Shown in pieces: positions 50,284-62,249 of a DNA stretch of 64,000 bases (position 1 is its first letter; each line of letters begins with the position of its first letter). The stretch is from NCBI GenBank assembly GCA_028023455.1, contig JAQFVV010000207.1, forward strand, positions 1,565,243-1,629,242, given 5' to 3'. The notes beneath the pieces are model-generated. The model ran no database searches and was not told the origin of the DNA. It worked only from the letters and a program-made list of their open reading frames with translations. The stretch is from Epiperipatus broadwayi (lineage: Eukaryota; Onychophora; Udeonychophora; Euonychophora; Peripatidae). The position numbers and the translations under genes were made by a program.

Positions 50284-52240
50284 TAAATACCAATTTTTCA
50301 TATATTCCCAAATTGTTGTATCATAAAGTTGAACAGCTTTATAAATTTAGTACAGAGATGTATGGATAAATTGAAATCAATGATTTCAAATGATATAGTT
50401 AAAAAATGTAAAAAGACACTTTTTGTTATTCAGAAATATTTGAAATCAATTGAACATTTAATAATTTTAAATAAATGTTGTGCTCAAGATGGATCTAAAA
50501 TTGTTTGTGAAAATTTATTTAAATTATTTGAACTTAAATTACAAAATAAATTTGAAAAAAATTGATTTTTTATTCAATAAGCAGTATCCACAAACTTTTA
50601 ATGATATGAATTTTATCAATTTGTCAAATTAAAAGATACATTTGATTTAGAAATATATTTTAAGACATCAGTGGTACTTGGCATGATTATAATTTGGAAC
50701 TAATTGCAGCTATTCACAATTAGTTTGAAATAATACCTGGTGGTAATAATACTGCTGATGCAATTATCCAAAAAATTAATTGTAATAAATTTAATGTGAT
50801 TCCATATAAAAAGTCATGAATTGGCCATTTTGGAATTTAAAGAGAGTCTGAAGAAAGATAATATGATTTGTTTGAAAAATGTTAAGGGGCTGCAGATGTG
50901 TTTAATGACAAAATGTCAGTATATTGAGAAAGTTAATGTATAAATAAAGTAACCTGTTTTCTTTTTGATTGAATAATATAATATGGATGGTCAGAGAATA
51001 AAATTTATTAACAATATTTTTAAAAATGCTAAAAATAAAGCTTTAAGTAATAATGTATACTATAAAACATATTCTTCCTGTGCTGTATGTCCTTGTATTT
51101 TTGCAAATATAAATTTACATTAAGAAAGTAATCCTTTGTAAATTATAATTGATTTTGATGGTGCATTTATGTATCAGACTTCTAAATATATTGGTAAGCT
51201 GTTACAAGAATTTTGGAGATTTGGAGAAAATACTATTGCTTCATTAGATGCTACAGAAATGCATGGTTCTATTGATAGAATGTATTCCATAAAAATAATT
51301 ATACATGCATTAAAAAGTAAAGGTGTTTGTAAATGTATGATAAAATTTATTATTGAATTAACCAAAAGTACTTCTGCAGATTGAAAGACTGTATATAATA
51401 ATTTATTAACATTATGTATTATTTTTATTGTTATTATAATAGTTTTTTTTAATTAACAGACATTGTATTTGTATTATATAAATGTAATAATGGTATAAAA
51501 ATGGTGAATGCAGGATGGAGATATCTGTATATAAAAAACTAATGTAGATAGCAATGTAAGTAATTGGAATTCAAATATAGATATTAAATATAAAATAAGT
51601 AGTATAAATTCAAGAATATATAGAGCTTGGAATTATTGCTCAAATAAAGATTATGAAAGTTTAGAGATAATGAATATCCAAAAAAAGTTATAGAAAAAAG
51701 TATAAGAAAATTGGAATAGAAATTTAATAAATAATGGGATAGTATGTAGGAAAAATAAAATAGATAAGAATAAATATATAGGTATTAAAACTTATAATAA
51801 TAGTATTGTAAAAAGTATGAATAAAATAATTATTAGAATCAATGAAAAATTTATTATTGTAATAAAATATAAGATAGTAAATAAAAAAGGGAGAATATAC
51901 TTAATATATTAGATAATAAATATGTCAAAAAAGTAGAAAAATGCATAAAGGGGGTGTATAAAATTGAATGCAAATCATGTAAAAGTAAAAATGTAAAAAC
52001 TGATTATGTAGGTGAAACAAAGAATTCAATTTGTACAAGTTTAATTCAACATAAATATGATAAGAAATCACCCATTTATTTGCATTTATTAAAAATGTGT
52101 CATAGGTTGGAGAAAGATAGTATAGAAGGCATAGGAAAATTAAAAAGGCAATATTGATTAAGAATATAAAACCAAATCTTAATAGGGATTTTGGGGTAAA
52201 GACAATAATTTTATAAGCAATTATTATTATTAATAGTTTG
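50284..52240 (+). pseudogene. Penelope-like element copy b, RT fragments and GIY-YIG
   Basis: 50329-50565 is a Lys-rich frame that may be N-terminal PLE sequence. 51140-51384 includes DFDGAFMYQTSKYIGKLLQE and ASLDATEMHGSID, resembling the P-x-V-D/SKY and S-F-D motifs of PLE RTs. The RT core with YVDD is missing: coding resumes at about 51545 as post-RT sequence (RAWNYCSNKDYESLEI, INEKFIIVIKYK). The GIY-YIG segment at 51954-52157 has GVYKIECKSC and YVGETK, then KNIKPNLNRDFGVK by 52200. Confidence 0.75.
51950..52210 (+). pseudogene. GIY-YIG nuclease domain of PLE copy b
   Basis: GVYKI, a Cys-x2-Cys pair inside it, and YVGETKNSICTSLIQHK match the GIY-YIG core with its Tyr, Gly and downstream basic helix; 67 codons from 51954 stay open. 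The C-terminal KPNLNRDFG lies in another frame. This nuclease cuts target DNA for the PLE. Of the PLE fragments here it is the best preserved nuclease piece. Confidence 0.8.
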
Positions 52241-52749
52241 AATTTAAAAAATATTAAATGAATAAAGTTGAAAAAAATGATGATAGAGGGAGGTGTTAAA
52301 CAAGTGTACAAATTTTGAAAATTTTATCAGTTGGGTTTTTAGAAATAGGATTATAAAGAGTTAGTTAGTTTTCATAATATAAAAAAGTAATTTGTAATGT
52401 GGGAAAAGTTAGTTGATAATTATAAAATATTTAATAAAAAGAAGAAAAAATTAAAAGTTGATTTATAATATAAGTAAAATGACAATAATATGTATTAAAT
52501 AGTAGAAGAAATGTTAAAGTTTTATAATTATAATAAATAATATTTTTTTAAAAAAATAAAACAAAGTGATATAAAGTAAATGTGGATAGAATTATTTAAG
52601 CATAAAGTAATAAAATGGGAAATGATTGTTTATAATGGTCAAGTTAAAATGTATATTTTAGTTTTGTTTTATTTTGTGTATTTAAGTATGTATATGAATA
52701 TGTGTATAAGTGTATTAATTATATAGTTATATATTTGAATATTGTAGCT

Positions 52750-52776
52750 CTGATGATGACTGAAGAACAGTCGAAA
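52750..52776 (+). ncRNA. Hammerhead-ribozyme-like core
   Basis: CTGATGA (52750-52756), one extra T, a perfect 5 bp stem GACTG/CAGTC closed by AAGAA, then GAAA (52773-52776). This is the conserved core of a hammerhead with stem II. Hammerhead motifs are known in the terminal repeats of PLEs, and this one lies about 550 bases after a PLE nuclease end. Stems I and III and the cleavage site were not resolved by eye, so activity is not claimed. Confidence 0.5.
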
Positions 52777-52806
52777 TTGTTAGTTTTGATATAATTAAAG
52801 AGTATT

Positions 52807-52860
52807 GATAAAGTGTTTAAGAAAGTTGTAAATGGTATAATATATAAAATACATGTTATT
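52807..52860 (+). pseudogene. PLE fragment shared with 55851
   Basis: GATAAAGTGTTTAAGAAAGT ... GGTATAATAT recurs at 55851-55892. The translation VFKKVVNGIIYKI looks like the start of a GIY-YIG domain. Confidence 0.5.
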
Positions 52861-52894
52861 TCAAAACTAGAAAAACAAATTATTAAGGAAAGAA

Positions 52895-53290
52895 ATATTC
52901 ATAGTTGATATTTCTAATCTCCAAAAACATTCAAATGAATTTAAATATAGAAATTGCAAATTGTTGTCAAATATTAGCAGATTTTAAACAAACTCTTCTA
53001 TGCTCTCCTCATATACACCTTAATACAACTTTTATATATAATTACTCGTTTATTTTCCTTACAGTACTGCAATCTTTATGTTCATGTTTGAACAACATCA
53101 ATATGAAAAAAACTGATACACTTTCAAAAACTGCAACAAAGATAGCTAATACAGCAGCAATTGATCTGTAGAATTTTTACTGAGACAAGACAATTTATGA
53201 AGAAAAGAAGGAGAATGAAAATATATAAAAATGCATTAAGAAGAAGTGAATATCTTTAATTTTGTAGAATGTCAAGAAAAATAGTTGATA
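52895..53290 (+). pseudogene. RTE LINE fragment, plus strand
   Basis: SNLQKHSNEFKYRN matches NLHKHSNEFKLEL of the 30.6 kb copy, and MKKTDTLSKTATKIA (53101 on) matches MKITDTLLKTATNIA, followed by YEEKKENENI-type linker sequence in a shifted frame. It covers only the end of EEP and the linker, truncated at both ends. Confidence 0.8.
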
Positions 53291-53449
53291 ATGACAATTC
53301 ATTATTAAAACTTTTACAACAAAATAATTAACTTTTTTTTATTTCTCTTTTTTGGAACACAGTGATCTCCATTTATTATCATATTTTTTTTTATAAAGTT
53401 TATGTTTTAATTTAATTTGTGAATAGAGATATTTAAAAAAACAACAATT

Positions 53450-55138
53450 ATCAATATGAAAGCTGCAAATATTAAGAATATTTTGAATTCAGAATTACAA
53501 TCAAAAATTAATAATGTTATTAATAAAAAAATATAAATGTAGTAAAAAGAATTGAAAGAGAAGTCTATTATAAGACAAATTGCAGAAAAGATAAATAAGC
53601 AGGACTTAATACTAACAAATAAAGATAAAGGATCAAGGTTTGTTGTTTTAAAGGAAATGGACTACGATAAAAAAATTTAAAAAAAATTGTAAAACAGACA
53701 TACCAAAAGGTAAATAAAGATCTAGGAAATAGAATTAAAACAAAATATAAAATTTTATTAAATTATATGAAAATAAAGCAGTTAATTAATGAAAAGGAAT
53801 ACATATGCTTACATCCTACAGCCCCTGAATATCCATGCATATTGGGAAAGGTTAAAATTATATGGATGACACGTGAGTAAGAGTAATATTAGACTTTAAT
53901 AATTATATTCTTAAAGAATTAAGTATTATAATATATACAAAAATTCCCACTGCAATAACTTTTGGCAAATACTGCATTGGGAAATCAGAAAAACTTATAG
54001 AAAATTGAATAATGTAAAGTTAAATAGAAATAGAATGATTGTTTCATTTAATATTAAAAAAATGTATCAAAATATACTTAAGGAAGATAATATAAACAAA
54101 TTTATTGATAAAATAAAATGAATAATGTAATTTCAGAAGAATGGTTATATGTTATTAATGAAGCATTATTATTTATAAATAATGCTTTATATTTTAAATA
54201 TAAGGAAGTATTTTAGAATATAACAACAAGATTACTTGTGGTATTCTATATTAGTGAAATTTTGTCTTCAATTCTGACTGACTATATAGAGAAAAATATA
54301 ATTAATCAGTATATAAAGAATAAAGAAATTATAGAATATCATACATATATTGATAATATATTGTAATAGATAATAGTAGAAATATTGATAATGCATTTAA
54401 AAAATCAAACAATAATAAATACAATGTTAAGTTTATAATGGAAATAGAAGAAAAAATATTTAAGTATTTAGGCATTTTTAAGAAAAGGAGTTAATGATGA
54501 AATACTTATTAAACAATAAATTAAGGACAAAAAGAGGTATAATTGATCAAAAGTTATATCAGTCATGGTCTCAAAAATGGTTAAGTTAAAAAATGATAGG
54601 CAAACACCGTGGAAGTTGAGAATGATTATGTTCATATGAGCTAAAAATGAAACGATACTAAAAAGTTTTTAGAAATAGAAATAATAATAATACAAAAGAT
54701 AGTATAAGATCTCAGTATGCAAATGGGAAGTGGATCTCAGTTCCATATTCAGAACATTTATATAATACATTGATAAAAGAAAAGATACCTGATGATATTA
54801 AAATAGGATGGAAAAATAGACATTTTTAGGGTAATGGATTTGCAATGCAAAAACCATAGGTAATATTAAAAATAAGGTAGGATTAGTTTATAAATTCTGC
54901 AATATATATATATATATAGGTCAGACAGGAAAAAACTGTCATTGAAAGAGGTAAAGATCATGGTAGGACAATTAACAAGATCAGACCTGAATATATAGTT
55001 TTGGATACTGGACATAAAATGAAATGTGTAAAACATTTTCAGGTAATAAACAATATAAAAATTATAAGGAAAGAAAATGTTATGAAACTTTGTATATTCA
55101 AGAAAATTTAAATGTGTAAACATGGTTAAAGGTATCAT
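53450..55138 (+). pseudogene. Penelope-like element copy c, RT plus GIY-YIG, decayed
   Basis: Motifs in order: TNKDKGSRFVVLKEMDYDKK near 53620-53680 (PLE RT entry motif), MIVSFNIKKMYQNI near 54035 (motif A, with Asp replaced by Asn), YFKYKEVF near 54190, YHTYIDNIL near 54340 (catalytic YxDD with the second Asp changed), FKYLGIF near 54460, and IYIGQTGKN near 54905 with VYKFCN before it (GIY-YIG). Numerous stops and shifts. The TA tract at 54900-54920 interrupts the nuclease motif. Order and spacing fit a single PLE. Confidence 0.78.
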
Positions 55139-55139
55139 A

Positions 55140-55739
55140 CAACTAGGGGGAAATGGGCATAGTTAGATTATTGGGATTTTTAGTGGTAAAATTTAAAAAT
55201 TGTTTAGATTGTTTTATAAATACATATATATTATTGAAAAAAGGATTGTAATAAGTTTAACCATCTTTATGTACATGTATATATTTTAATAATTATATTT
55301 ATTGTGATGCAATGAAAATAATGTTCAATGGATAGAGTTGCAGTAAAATAATTATTCATCTGATTGTGCAAAAAGAAACATATTGATCAGGCTCCAATAA
55401 GAAATAAAAGCTAGGTTGACATATTAAATTATTATTTTTTATTTATAGTGAGTCGTCTATTTTAATTTGGTTTTAAACTCATTACTTTAAAGTTTATAAA
55501 TGAATTTTATAATCAGACAAAAAATATCAATTGAAAACAATTTTTTTGGTAGATTAATGACAATTATAGAATAAGATACAATTTTCAAAGGTAATAAGAA
55601 AAACTTTTGATAAAAAGACCAATAAAACTAACAAAAAACAAGTTTTGATATAAAATAAAATGACTTCTTTATAAATCAATTCAGAAATTTCTGTTCACAA
55701 ACTATATAAAAAGAAAATAGGCAAAACTATCCATTCAGT
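55140..55739. other. AT-rich spacer
   Basis: No recognised gene or repeat between PLE copy c and the dispersed repeat at 55740. Confidence 0.5.
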
Positions 55740-55853
55740 AGTGCCACACAGTGCAAGCCAGAGTAATCAATGGATGCAAGAAGGTTTGTGCATAAGATTC
55801 CTATCAGTGAGTAGCCTTTGATCTGAGGGCACTTCACCTAGATCTTAGGATAA
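55740..55853 (+). repeat. Dispersed repeat G, copy 1
   Basis: AGTGCCACACAGTGCAAGCC, AGTAATCAATGGATG and ATCAGTGAGTAGCC ... CTAGATCTTAGG match, in order, the reverse complement of 62590-62770. It is non-coding and short, possibly a SINE or MITE. Confidence 0.6.
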
Positions 55854-55950
55854 AGTGTTTAAGAAAGTTGCAAATGGTATAATATGTAAAAGTAGAAATG
55901 AGTACATAGGAAAAGGAAGAAGAAAAAAATTATATTACTTCCATAAGGAA
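55851..55950 (+). pseudogene. PLE GIY-YIG fragment
   Basis: MFKKVANGIICKSRNEYIGK reads like the first two motifs of a GIY-YIG nuclease (II-Y-like and YIG) before the frame runs into foldback repeat F. It is related to 52807-52860. Confidence 0.5.
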
Positions 55951-56400
55951 TTTGAAATCAGACATTCAAGCTTTCTTGAGCTATTCTCACCATCTTATAC
56001 AACTGATGCACATGACCACATACATATGAAAAAGATAAATGATCTCCAATATACATATTTTATGCTGAATCAGGAGTCAATGATAAGGATCCTGAAGAGT
56101 TGGAGGGTGGAGAAGATTGAAGCTTATCCATTAAAGTCTGAAAATTTGCTATATTAATATAAACTGAGCATTGATTATATATGTGAGGGAGATGATGATT
56201 TCGACCAATTGTTGAGTGCTGGTTCATCATGAAATACATATATTGGAGATCATTTATCTTTTTCAATGGATATGGTCATTTGTATTTGTTGTATAAGATG
56301 AAGTGGATAGCTGTAGGGAGTTTAAAAGTCTGAGTGCAAATCCCTTCTAATTACATTAAGTTCAAGTATAAGCAACATACCTGTATTTAAATACTAATTA
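55951..56400. repeat. Foldback repeat family F, copy 3
   Basis: The left arm (about 55955-56066) and right arm (about 56218-56345) are inverse over about 110 bases, sharing TATATTGGAGATCATTTATC and a GTATAAGATG-type word. The spacer of about 150 bases matches 25500-25640. Confidence 0.7.
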
Positions 56401-56439
56401 ACTTATGTAGTGTTTGTAAAAATGGCAGACATTTCTGTG

Positions 56440-57140
56440 CACTCCAGAAAAACTAGAATTTATTCGTAAGGCTGTTTTTAGATCGCACTCTGATAGCTGA
56501 GGAATTTAATTAGTGCATTGACGTAATGGCGATCGACAATTCCTAGAAGTATTTTCTAATTACAAATGCTTCTAGATAAGAGACGTTACCTTATTGGTCA
56601 GTGCATTGATTGAGATCATTGCAGTTGTCAGAGAGCGAATAGAAGATGGTATAACATCTAGCAGGAATTAGAGGACAACTCCAGTAGAGAGCAGTCATGC
56701 AGTAGTGAGTAGCGAGCAGTATTGGAGAGACATCTGTTTAACATCAGCAAAGATATCTCGCGTCAGTGCTGGCGGTAAATGACTAGCACCCCCAGTGAAA
56801 ATGTAGTTCACGGGTGTAGCTGAAAGACACCACAGCAGAGAAGAGCATTAGTTGCAAGAAGAGCATTAGTTGCAAGAAGAGCATTAATTGCAAGAAGAGC
56901 ATTAGTTGCAAGAAGAGCATTAGTTGCAAGAAGAGCATTAGTTGCAAGAAGAGCATTAGTTGCAAGAAGAGCATTAGTTGCAGAGAAGGGCATTAGTTGC
57001 GGAGAAAAGCATTCGTTGCAGAGCAAGGCATTCGTTGGAGAGCTTCATTAAGAAAGAACAGCGTGGGAATTGTATAACGTTATTTTCTGACCGCACAGTG
57101 TGACTTGCAGTTATAACCTTGGCACAGTCATAAGTGCGGA
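56440..57140 (+). promoter_or_regulatory. GC-richer promoter-like island
   Basis: TGACGTAATGG at 56519, an inverted CCAAT (ATTGG) near 56594, TATAACAT near 56649, then GC-balanced leader-like sequence with AG-rich words and an 18 bp minisatellite. The pattern recalls the promoter and leader of the LTRs in this window. No LTR ends were identified, so it may be an LTR fragment or a host regulatory region. Confidence 0.35.
56838..57040. repeat. 18 bp minisatellite
   Basis: GAAGAGCATTAGTTGCAA repeats about eight times nearly without change (one unit has AATTGCAA), then three or four looser 19-20 bp units such as GAAAAGCATTCGTTGCAGA. Because 18 is a multiple of three it opens minus-strand frames of repeated residues, which are not genes. 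Confidence 0.95.
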
Positions 57141-57291
57141 TACTACAACTTAATTAACACATCTTCACTAATCTTTGTTTATTTATTAACAGCTACATAG
57201 TTCCTTAGAAGGATTGCTTTACACAAAATATTTAGTATTGGTAATTATAGCATTTTAAAAGTAAGATTTATATTAAATTAATATTTTTTTT

Positions 57292-57351
57292 CCAGGTTTG
57301 AATGACATTATATTGATTTTATGAATAAAGTATATGACTTTTCAAACCTGG
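57292..57351. repeat. Short inverted repeat with 11 bp arms
   Basis: CCAGGTTTGAA at 57292-57302 and its exact complement at 57341-57351 enclose 38 AT-rich bases. An isolated hairpin or tiny MITE. Confidence 0.6.
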
Positions 57352-57568
57352 AATAAAGAATGGTTTCTGATTCCCAAAATGGATTTTTATGTCAGTCATG
57401 TTCATAGAATGAAATGATACAGTATTATTATTATTCTTTAAATGATAATAGTGCATCATTAAATTTCTGTCGATTTTATAAATTTATTAATGGATATTTT
57501 CTGAGATTAATGAGAAAATAATATATATGTGTTTAATTATAAATTTTATTAAACGCACATTATTATAT
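57352..57568. other. AT-rich spacer
   Basis: Nothing recognised. Confidence 0.5.
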
Positions 57569-57650
57569 TAAGTAATATTTATTAAGGCTGTAACCTTAGG
57601 AATAAGCGTCTGAAAAATTCAAAGGTAGGGACCTCTACAGGTCTTAAACA
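57569..57650 (+). repeat. Decayed half-copy of the 22.1 kb palindromic element
   Basis: TAAGTAATATTTATTAAGGC, CTGTAACCT and GTAGGGACCTCTACAGG follow the order of one arm at 22082-22162, with several changes and no inverse partner. Confidence 0.75.
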
Positions 57651-58470
57651 CAAGATTACGCTATGTTTAATAAAAATATTTTACATATTTTTCATAGTAA
57701 CTCCATATTCCAGTATTTTCAATTACTGTAATCTTAATTTGCCTAACTTTACGTTTTGGAGGTAAGATGGCGCTCTGATAGCAGTGGGTAAATTTAGAAT
57801 GGGGAATGTAAAATAAAGTGGCTAACAGGTTTATCTGGGCATAATTGCCGAGATATTCTTGACTTCGTTTAAGGAGAAGCCATAATACATCACATCACAT
57901 CATTAATTGTAATTTCCTTCAACAAGATAAGCACTTTTTCTCCTTTTAAATGCAAACCTTTCATATTTTTAACGACATACCACGTGCAACAGTGTTATTA
58001 ATAACAATTTGAAGGTATTTTATCTAGTTCATATTCGAGCAAAAATTACAAAAAATATAACAAATGATATTTCAAAAAAAAATATTTTTTTTACAGACAT
58101 GATACAGAACTTCTTTCTACACACACATATATATTGGATGCAAGTATTATTAAAAAGTTATATGCAAATGGCGAAAAGTATTTTTCCATATGGTCAGTCT
58201 TATATTCAGACCAGTCCATCTATTTTAGACAACCTTAAATATATATGTACGAGTAACACACATAATCTATTTTACTTTTTTTAAAAGTAAAACGTTCATG
58301 TTAAACGTAATTTAAGAAAAGAATTTTAATATACACCGTTTTTTTTAACAATCAATTTTATTAGGCAAAAAAAAAAAAATTTTACAAACAAGAAAATGAT
58401 ATAAAATTCAATTGGCTATTTTGTAGTTTATCATCACAAACAAATAAATTCAATGTGTGTAAATTACGAC
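57651..58470. other. AT-rich DNA
   Basis: A GC-richer patch at 57750-57840 contains AAGATGGCGCTC, a YY1-like word. The frame 58009-58284 shows no domain. Otherwise nothing recognised. Confidence 0.45.
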
Positions 58471-58474
58471 AAGT

Positions 58475-58501
58475 CTGAAGAAGACTCCTAGATAGTCAAA
58501 A
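58475..58501 (+). ncRNA. Decayed hammerhead-like core
   Basis: CTGAAGA, one extra A, GACT, a 7 nt loop, AGTC, then AAAA where GAAA is expected. It has the same architecture as 52750-52776 and is followed by CATTGTATTTGTATT, a word also found at the PLE repeat near 51463. It marks the edge of a degraded PLE. Confidence 0.35.
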
Positions 58502-59765
58502 CTGACAACAGTTTTGGAATAATAAAACATTGTATTTGTATTGTGTAAAGTGCACGGAAAAGTGTATAGCATTGGTTGTTTCTATTAATATTACATACAA
58601 TTATATAATGCAAGCATTAATATTGCATCTAAATCACTTAATATTTGATATATTTTGATAAGAAACTAAAGATCTTTTCTTCAAAAGTATTCTTGAATTA
58701 CTTGTTGTTTTTGTAGAGGAGTTAGAGAAATATTAAATTTTTGTTGTCATGCACAACCTTTGTAGTGAGATCCCCCCCCCCTGTTGTTAGTAATAAATTC
58801 ATCTTTGCCTGCTCACACCCTTGGTATGTTTTGCTTTCTTGTTTAGTCTAAAACTTTCAAAAAAGCTAGCTAGTCATGACAGTACCACTACAAAATATTA
58901 GGATGCCTAAAAATATATAATAATGTTATATTCCTTTTTATTTTTCCTGGTTATTATTTGTTACTTCATGGTGTGTCATTTAATCATTTGAATTTTAAAA
59001 AGTAACTTTTTTTTTACATAGATATATTGAAAAGTAGATTATTCTTTGTGAGGCAAAAGATTTCAATCAAGTTTATGTTTATATAATAAAGTTCCCGATG
59101 ATTTTCTATATGTCACCTTCGTTTATTTATAACTATGAAAATTGTTTTATAATGTTGTATAAATATCTAAATGATTTATAAATCATATAACTATATTTCA
59201 CTAATATTTGCAAATGATGACAAACCATTATTAAAAAATAGATAAAATGATGAAATAATTATAACTAAATTTACATGAATCTATTATAAAATTATTAGCT
59301 TCTAAATCCTCACATGTTATAAGAGATGAAAATAAAATAGTTGAAGTTTCGATTCTAATAGATTGTAAATGTTCTAGAAAAAGATCACGTGGAATTGATG
59401 AATGGATGAAATAAGAAAGATTTCTGGTATAATATTAAGAAAACATTCTGAATCAAGAAATTATATTAAATTTGAGGAGAATTTGATGTTAGCATTGAAC
59501 AATAATGGTAATGAATGTTGATGATGATTATAATATTGGAATTATAATTAAAAAAATATATTCAAACCAAAAATAAAAGTAATATAGTATTTTCTAAATA
59601 ATTTCTATTTATTATATTTTAGCTATGACTTTGGTTTTCAACCTATGACATTTTTGAGTGTATTATCATAAATTTCAATCATTAACAAATTATGGTAGAA
59701 TGAATATTTTACGTGTTTGCTTTAGTTTTGCTAATCTCTATTTTTAATGACACATCAATATACAT
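58502..59765. other. AT-rich DNA
   Basis: A nine-base C run at 58771-58780 stands out. No gene recognised. Confidence 0.5.
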
Positions 59766-60450
59766 TTTTATTTCATCCATCCATCTCACATAGTTTCTTT
59801 CAAGGTCTCTTTCTAGATCTTTTAAGACTTCAGCTGTTCATTTATAAGCATGACTTCTTGTAATATGTTGATTTCAAGTTCATTTCAGGCTTTCAATTGT
59901 TTTAGTAACATCACAGGACACCTGTTTATTCTCTTATCTATGTATTTTAATTAAAATATCTTCTTGTTACCCCTAGCATACATCTCTTCATACTTTGTTG
60001 AATATTTTGAATAGTCTGAAGTTTCTTAATAAATCATTTTATATAGATTTTAATTTTCTTCATTTCTTCATACCTTGTCTTATCCTATTAGAAGGAAATT
60101 GCTGTTTTTTTATGCTAGATGTTATCAGTTACATTTTTATTGGTCCTATTCAAATGTAAATCATTATCAAAATATGCTAATATTTTAAAATGATTTGCAA
60201 GTTTTAATTTAATTTTTCTGGAGTCTTTCTAAAGATGTGGAATAACAATTTTTAATACTGGTTTTTTTAAATAATATTTGGTTCATTAAGTTTGTATTCA
60301 AACATGCCTTATATCTTACTAAACAATTTTCACATTTAATCTATTAAAAACATTATAATTTTTAAGCAATCTTTTTTTGTAAGTCAAAATATAATCTAAT
60401 TTTACTATATTTTTATTTGGATGGTTTTTTTGTCCACTTAAGCGTAGCAT
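59766..60450 (-). pseudogene. RTE LINE remnant, internal deletion
   Basis: 59766-60030 matches the RT C-terminal region (counterpart about 28740-28990), and 60030-60450 matches the linker and end of EEP (about 30440-30870), so most of the reverse transcriptase between them is missing. All frames are broken. Confidence 0.75.
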
Positions 60451-62249
60451 TTTTAAACAATAATTTAATTAATGAGTTTCAAATAAAAAGAAAAATATAG
60501 AATATTAAATTAAGTTCTACATAAAATTATTTGAAATCGGAGGATTTGTAATCAATCTTTGTTGGATATTTTACTTTCTAATTGTAAAACTTATTTCTTT
60601 AAAAATATAAGTATTTTTACACAAATTCTGTTTAAATTATAAGATTAAGTGAAATCTTTATAATAAGCTGTAATATAAATAGCGAGAAGGATACGTCAGC
60701 TGTTTCATTTCTTGCATTTTTCCTTTTATCTTTCATCTGATCATATGTCATCATGCTGATTGACAACCGAGAACTTATCATACTACTTGAATGCACTTTT
60801 CTCACATTAGGATAATCTTCCACGCAGTGTTACTTTACAATTTAGTAGGCTTTTTTAGGTCTATGGAAAATACTTCTCAATCTTAGAGTAGCTAAATCAA
60901 CTCAACTATATACCAATTATACAAAATATTCAACTATCAATCGTATACTTTTCAAATACATGGAAAACTTTTATAACCCAGTAAATATTTCAAAAAATAT
61001 GGGAAAATGTTCATAATGACATGTTTTACAAAAATCAATTGAGGAACACACAAGATCCTGCAAGGAATTTTTATATAGAAAATCAATGAAGGATAACACA
61101 GGATTCGGTAATTCCAATTTCAGCTTGAAATATCCTTTAAAACTCTTGAAAAAAAAAAGGACATAAAAATATATATTTTATTATTGCTGATAAACTGTTC
61201 TGATTTGAGGTAATTATATGAACCATTTCATGAACTTTAAATTCTAAGTGAACTTCTTTTACTTATAGACTTAGTTAATATTATATCATCATCAATCTCT
61301 TTGTTAATATTTTTTATTAATTGATTTTTTTAAACTAAAAAATATAGCTAAAGATTGAAATCATTATAATGTTAGTTTTAGATTTTAAAGAGCAGTTTGT
61401 GAGGGCTAAACTTCAAAGCCAAAAACGTATTTTTACATAAAAAATATTTAATCAGAATCGTTTTGATTTTGCAAATCTTAATTATTATTTAAGTTGTTAA
61501 AAAATAATATTTATGCAAAGTGACTAAATATAAATCAAAAGAAGTATATTATTGATAAATTCCAAATGAAGTATATTATTATTTAAAAAATAATATCTTT
61601 GAAAACTGTCAAAATTTTGAAATATTTTATTTAAAAAGTAAACGGGGGGGGGGGATAGCTGTCATTTGAATATGTCTTTATTTATTAATTAGTTAAAATA
61701 AGCTTGAATGGTTAATAAAAGTCATGTGACATCTGACTTGTTACTATTACTATGAAATATATAGTAAAAAAGATATTGATGAAATATCATTTTGGTGATG
61801 TATTTTGTAAAGATTTTGTGCACTTTATTTTACAGTTGTGTTTTGATGCATGACCAGTGTGAATTAATTATTCGTGTGCTTATTTTTCAATTTTAAAGTA
61901 GAGATTTAAGTAGAATTAATTAATTACTTAATTATTTTTGTAGATAACCCAAGTTTTTTATAAATGAGATATGCCGCTATAAGATTAACTTATACACTGA
62001 TAACCATTTAGTGAAAAACACAATCCATATTGTTAAGAATATTTAAATGTGTAATCTTCACACATGAAACTATAAATCACTTAATTGAAATCTATTCTGC
62101 CGTTGCCTAGTAAGAAACATTTAGAAGCAAAATATATGCATGCACATCCTGAACTTAACATTAATATGCAAATTAAATAATTTCTTAACTAAATGATTGA
62201 GATTATTTGTATACTATTAAAACTTGATATATCATGGTATTCATAAAGA
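60451..62249. other. AT-rich DNA
   Basis: No supported gene. A G8-10 run lies near 61646. The minus-strand frame 60632-60823 shows no domain. Confidence 0.5.

Noticed and set aside
56783-57026. Minus-strand frames with repeated Leu/Phe or Ala/Thr/Asn motifs
   Set aside because: Products of the 18 bp minisatellite, whose unit length is a multiple of three.
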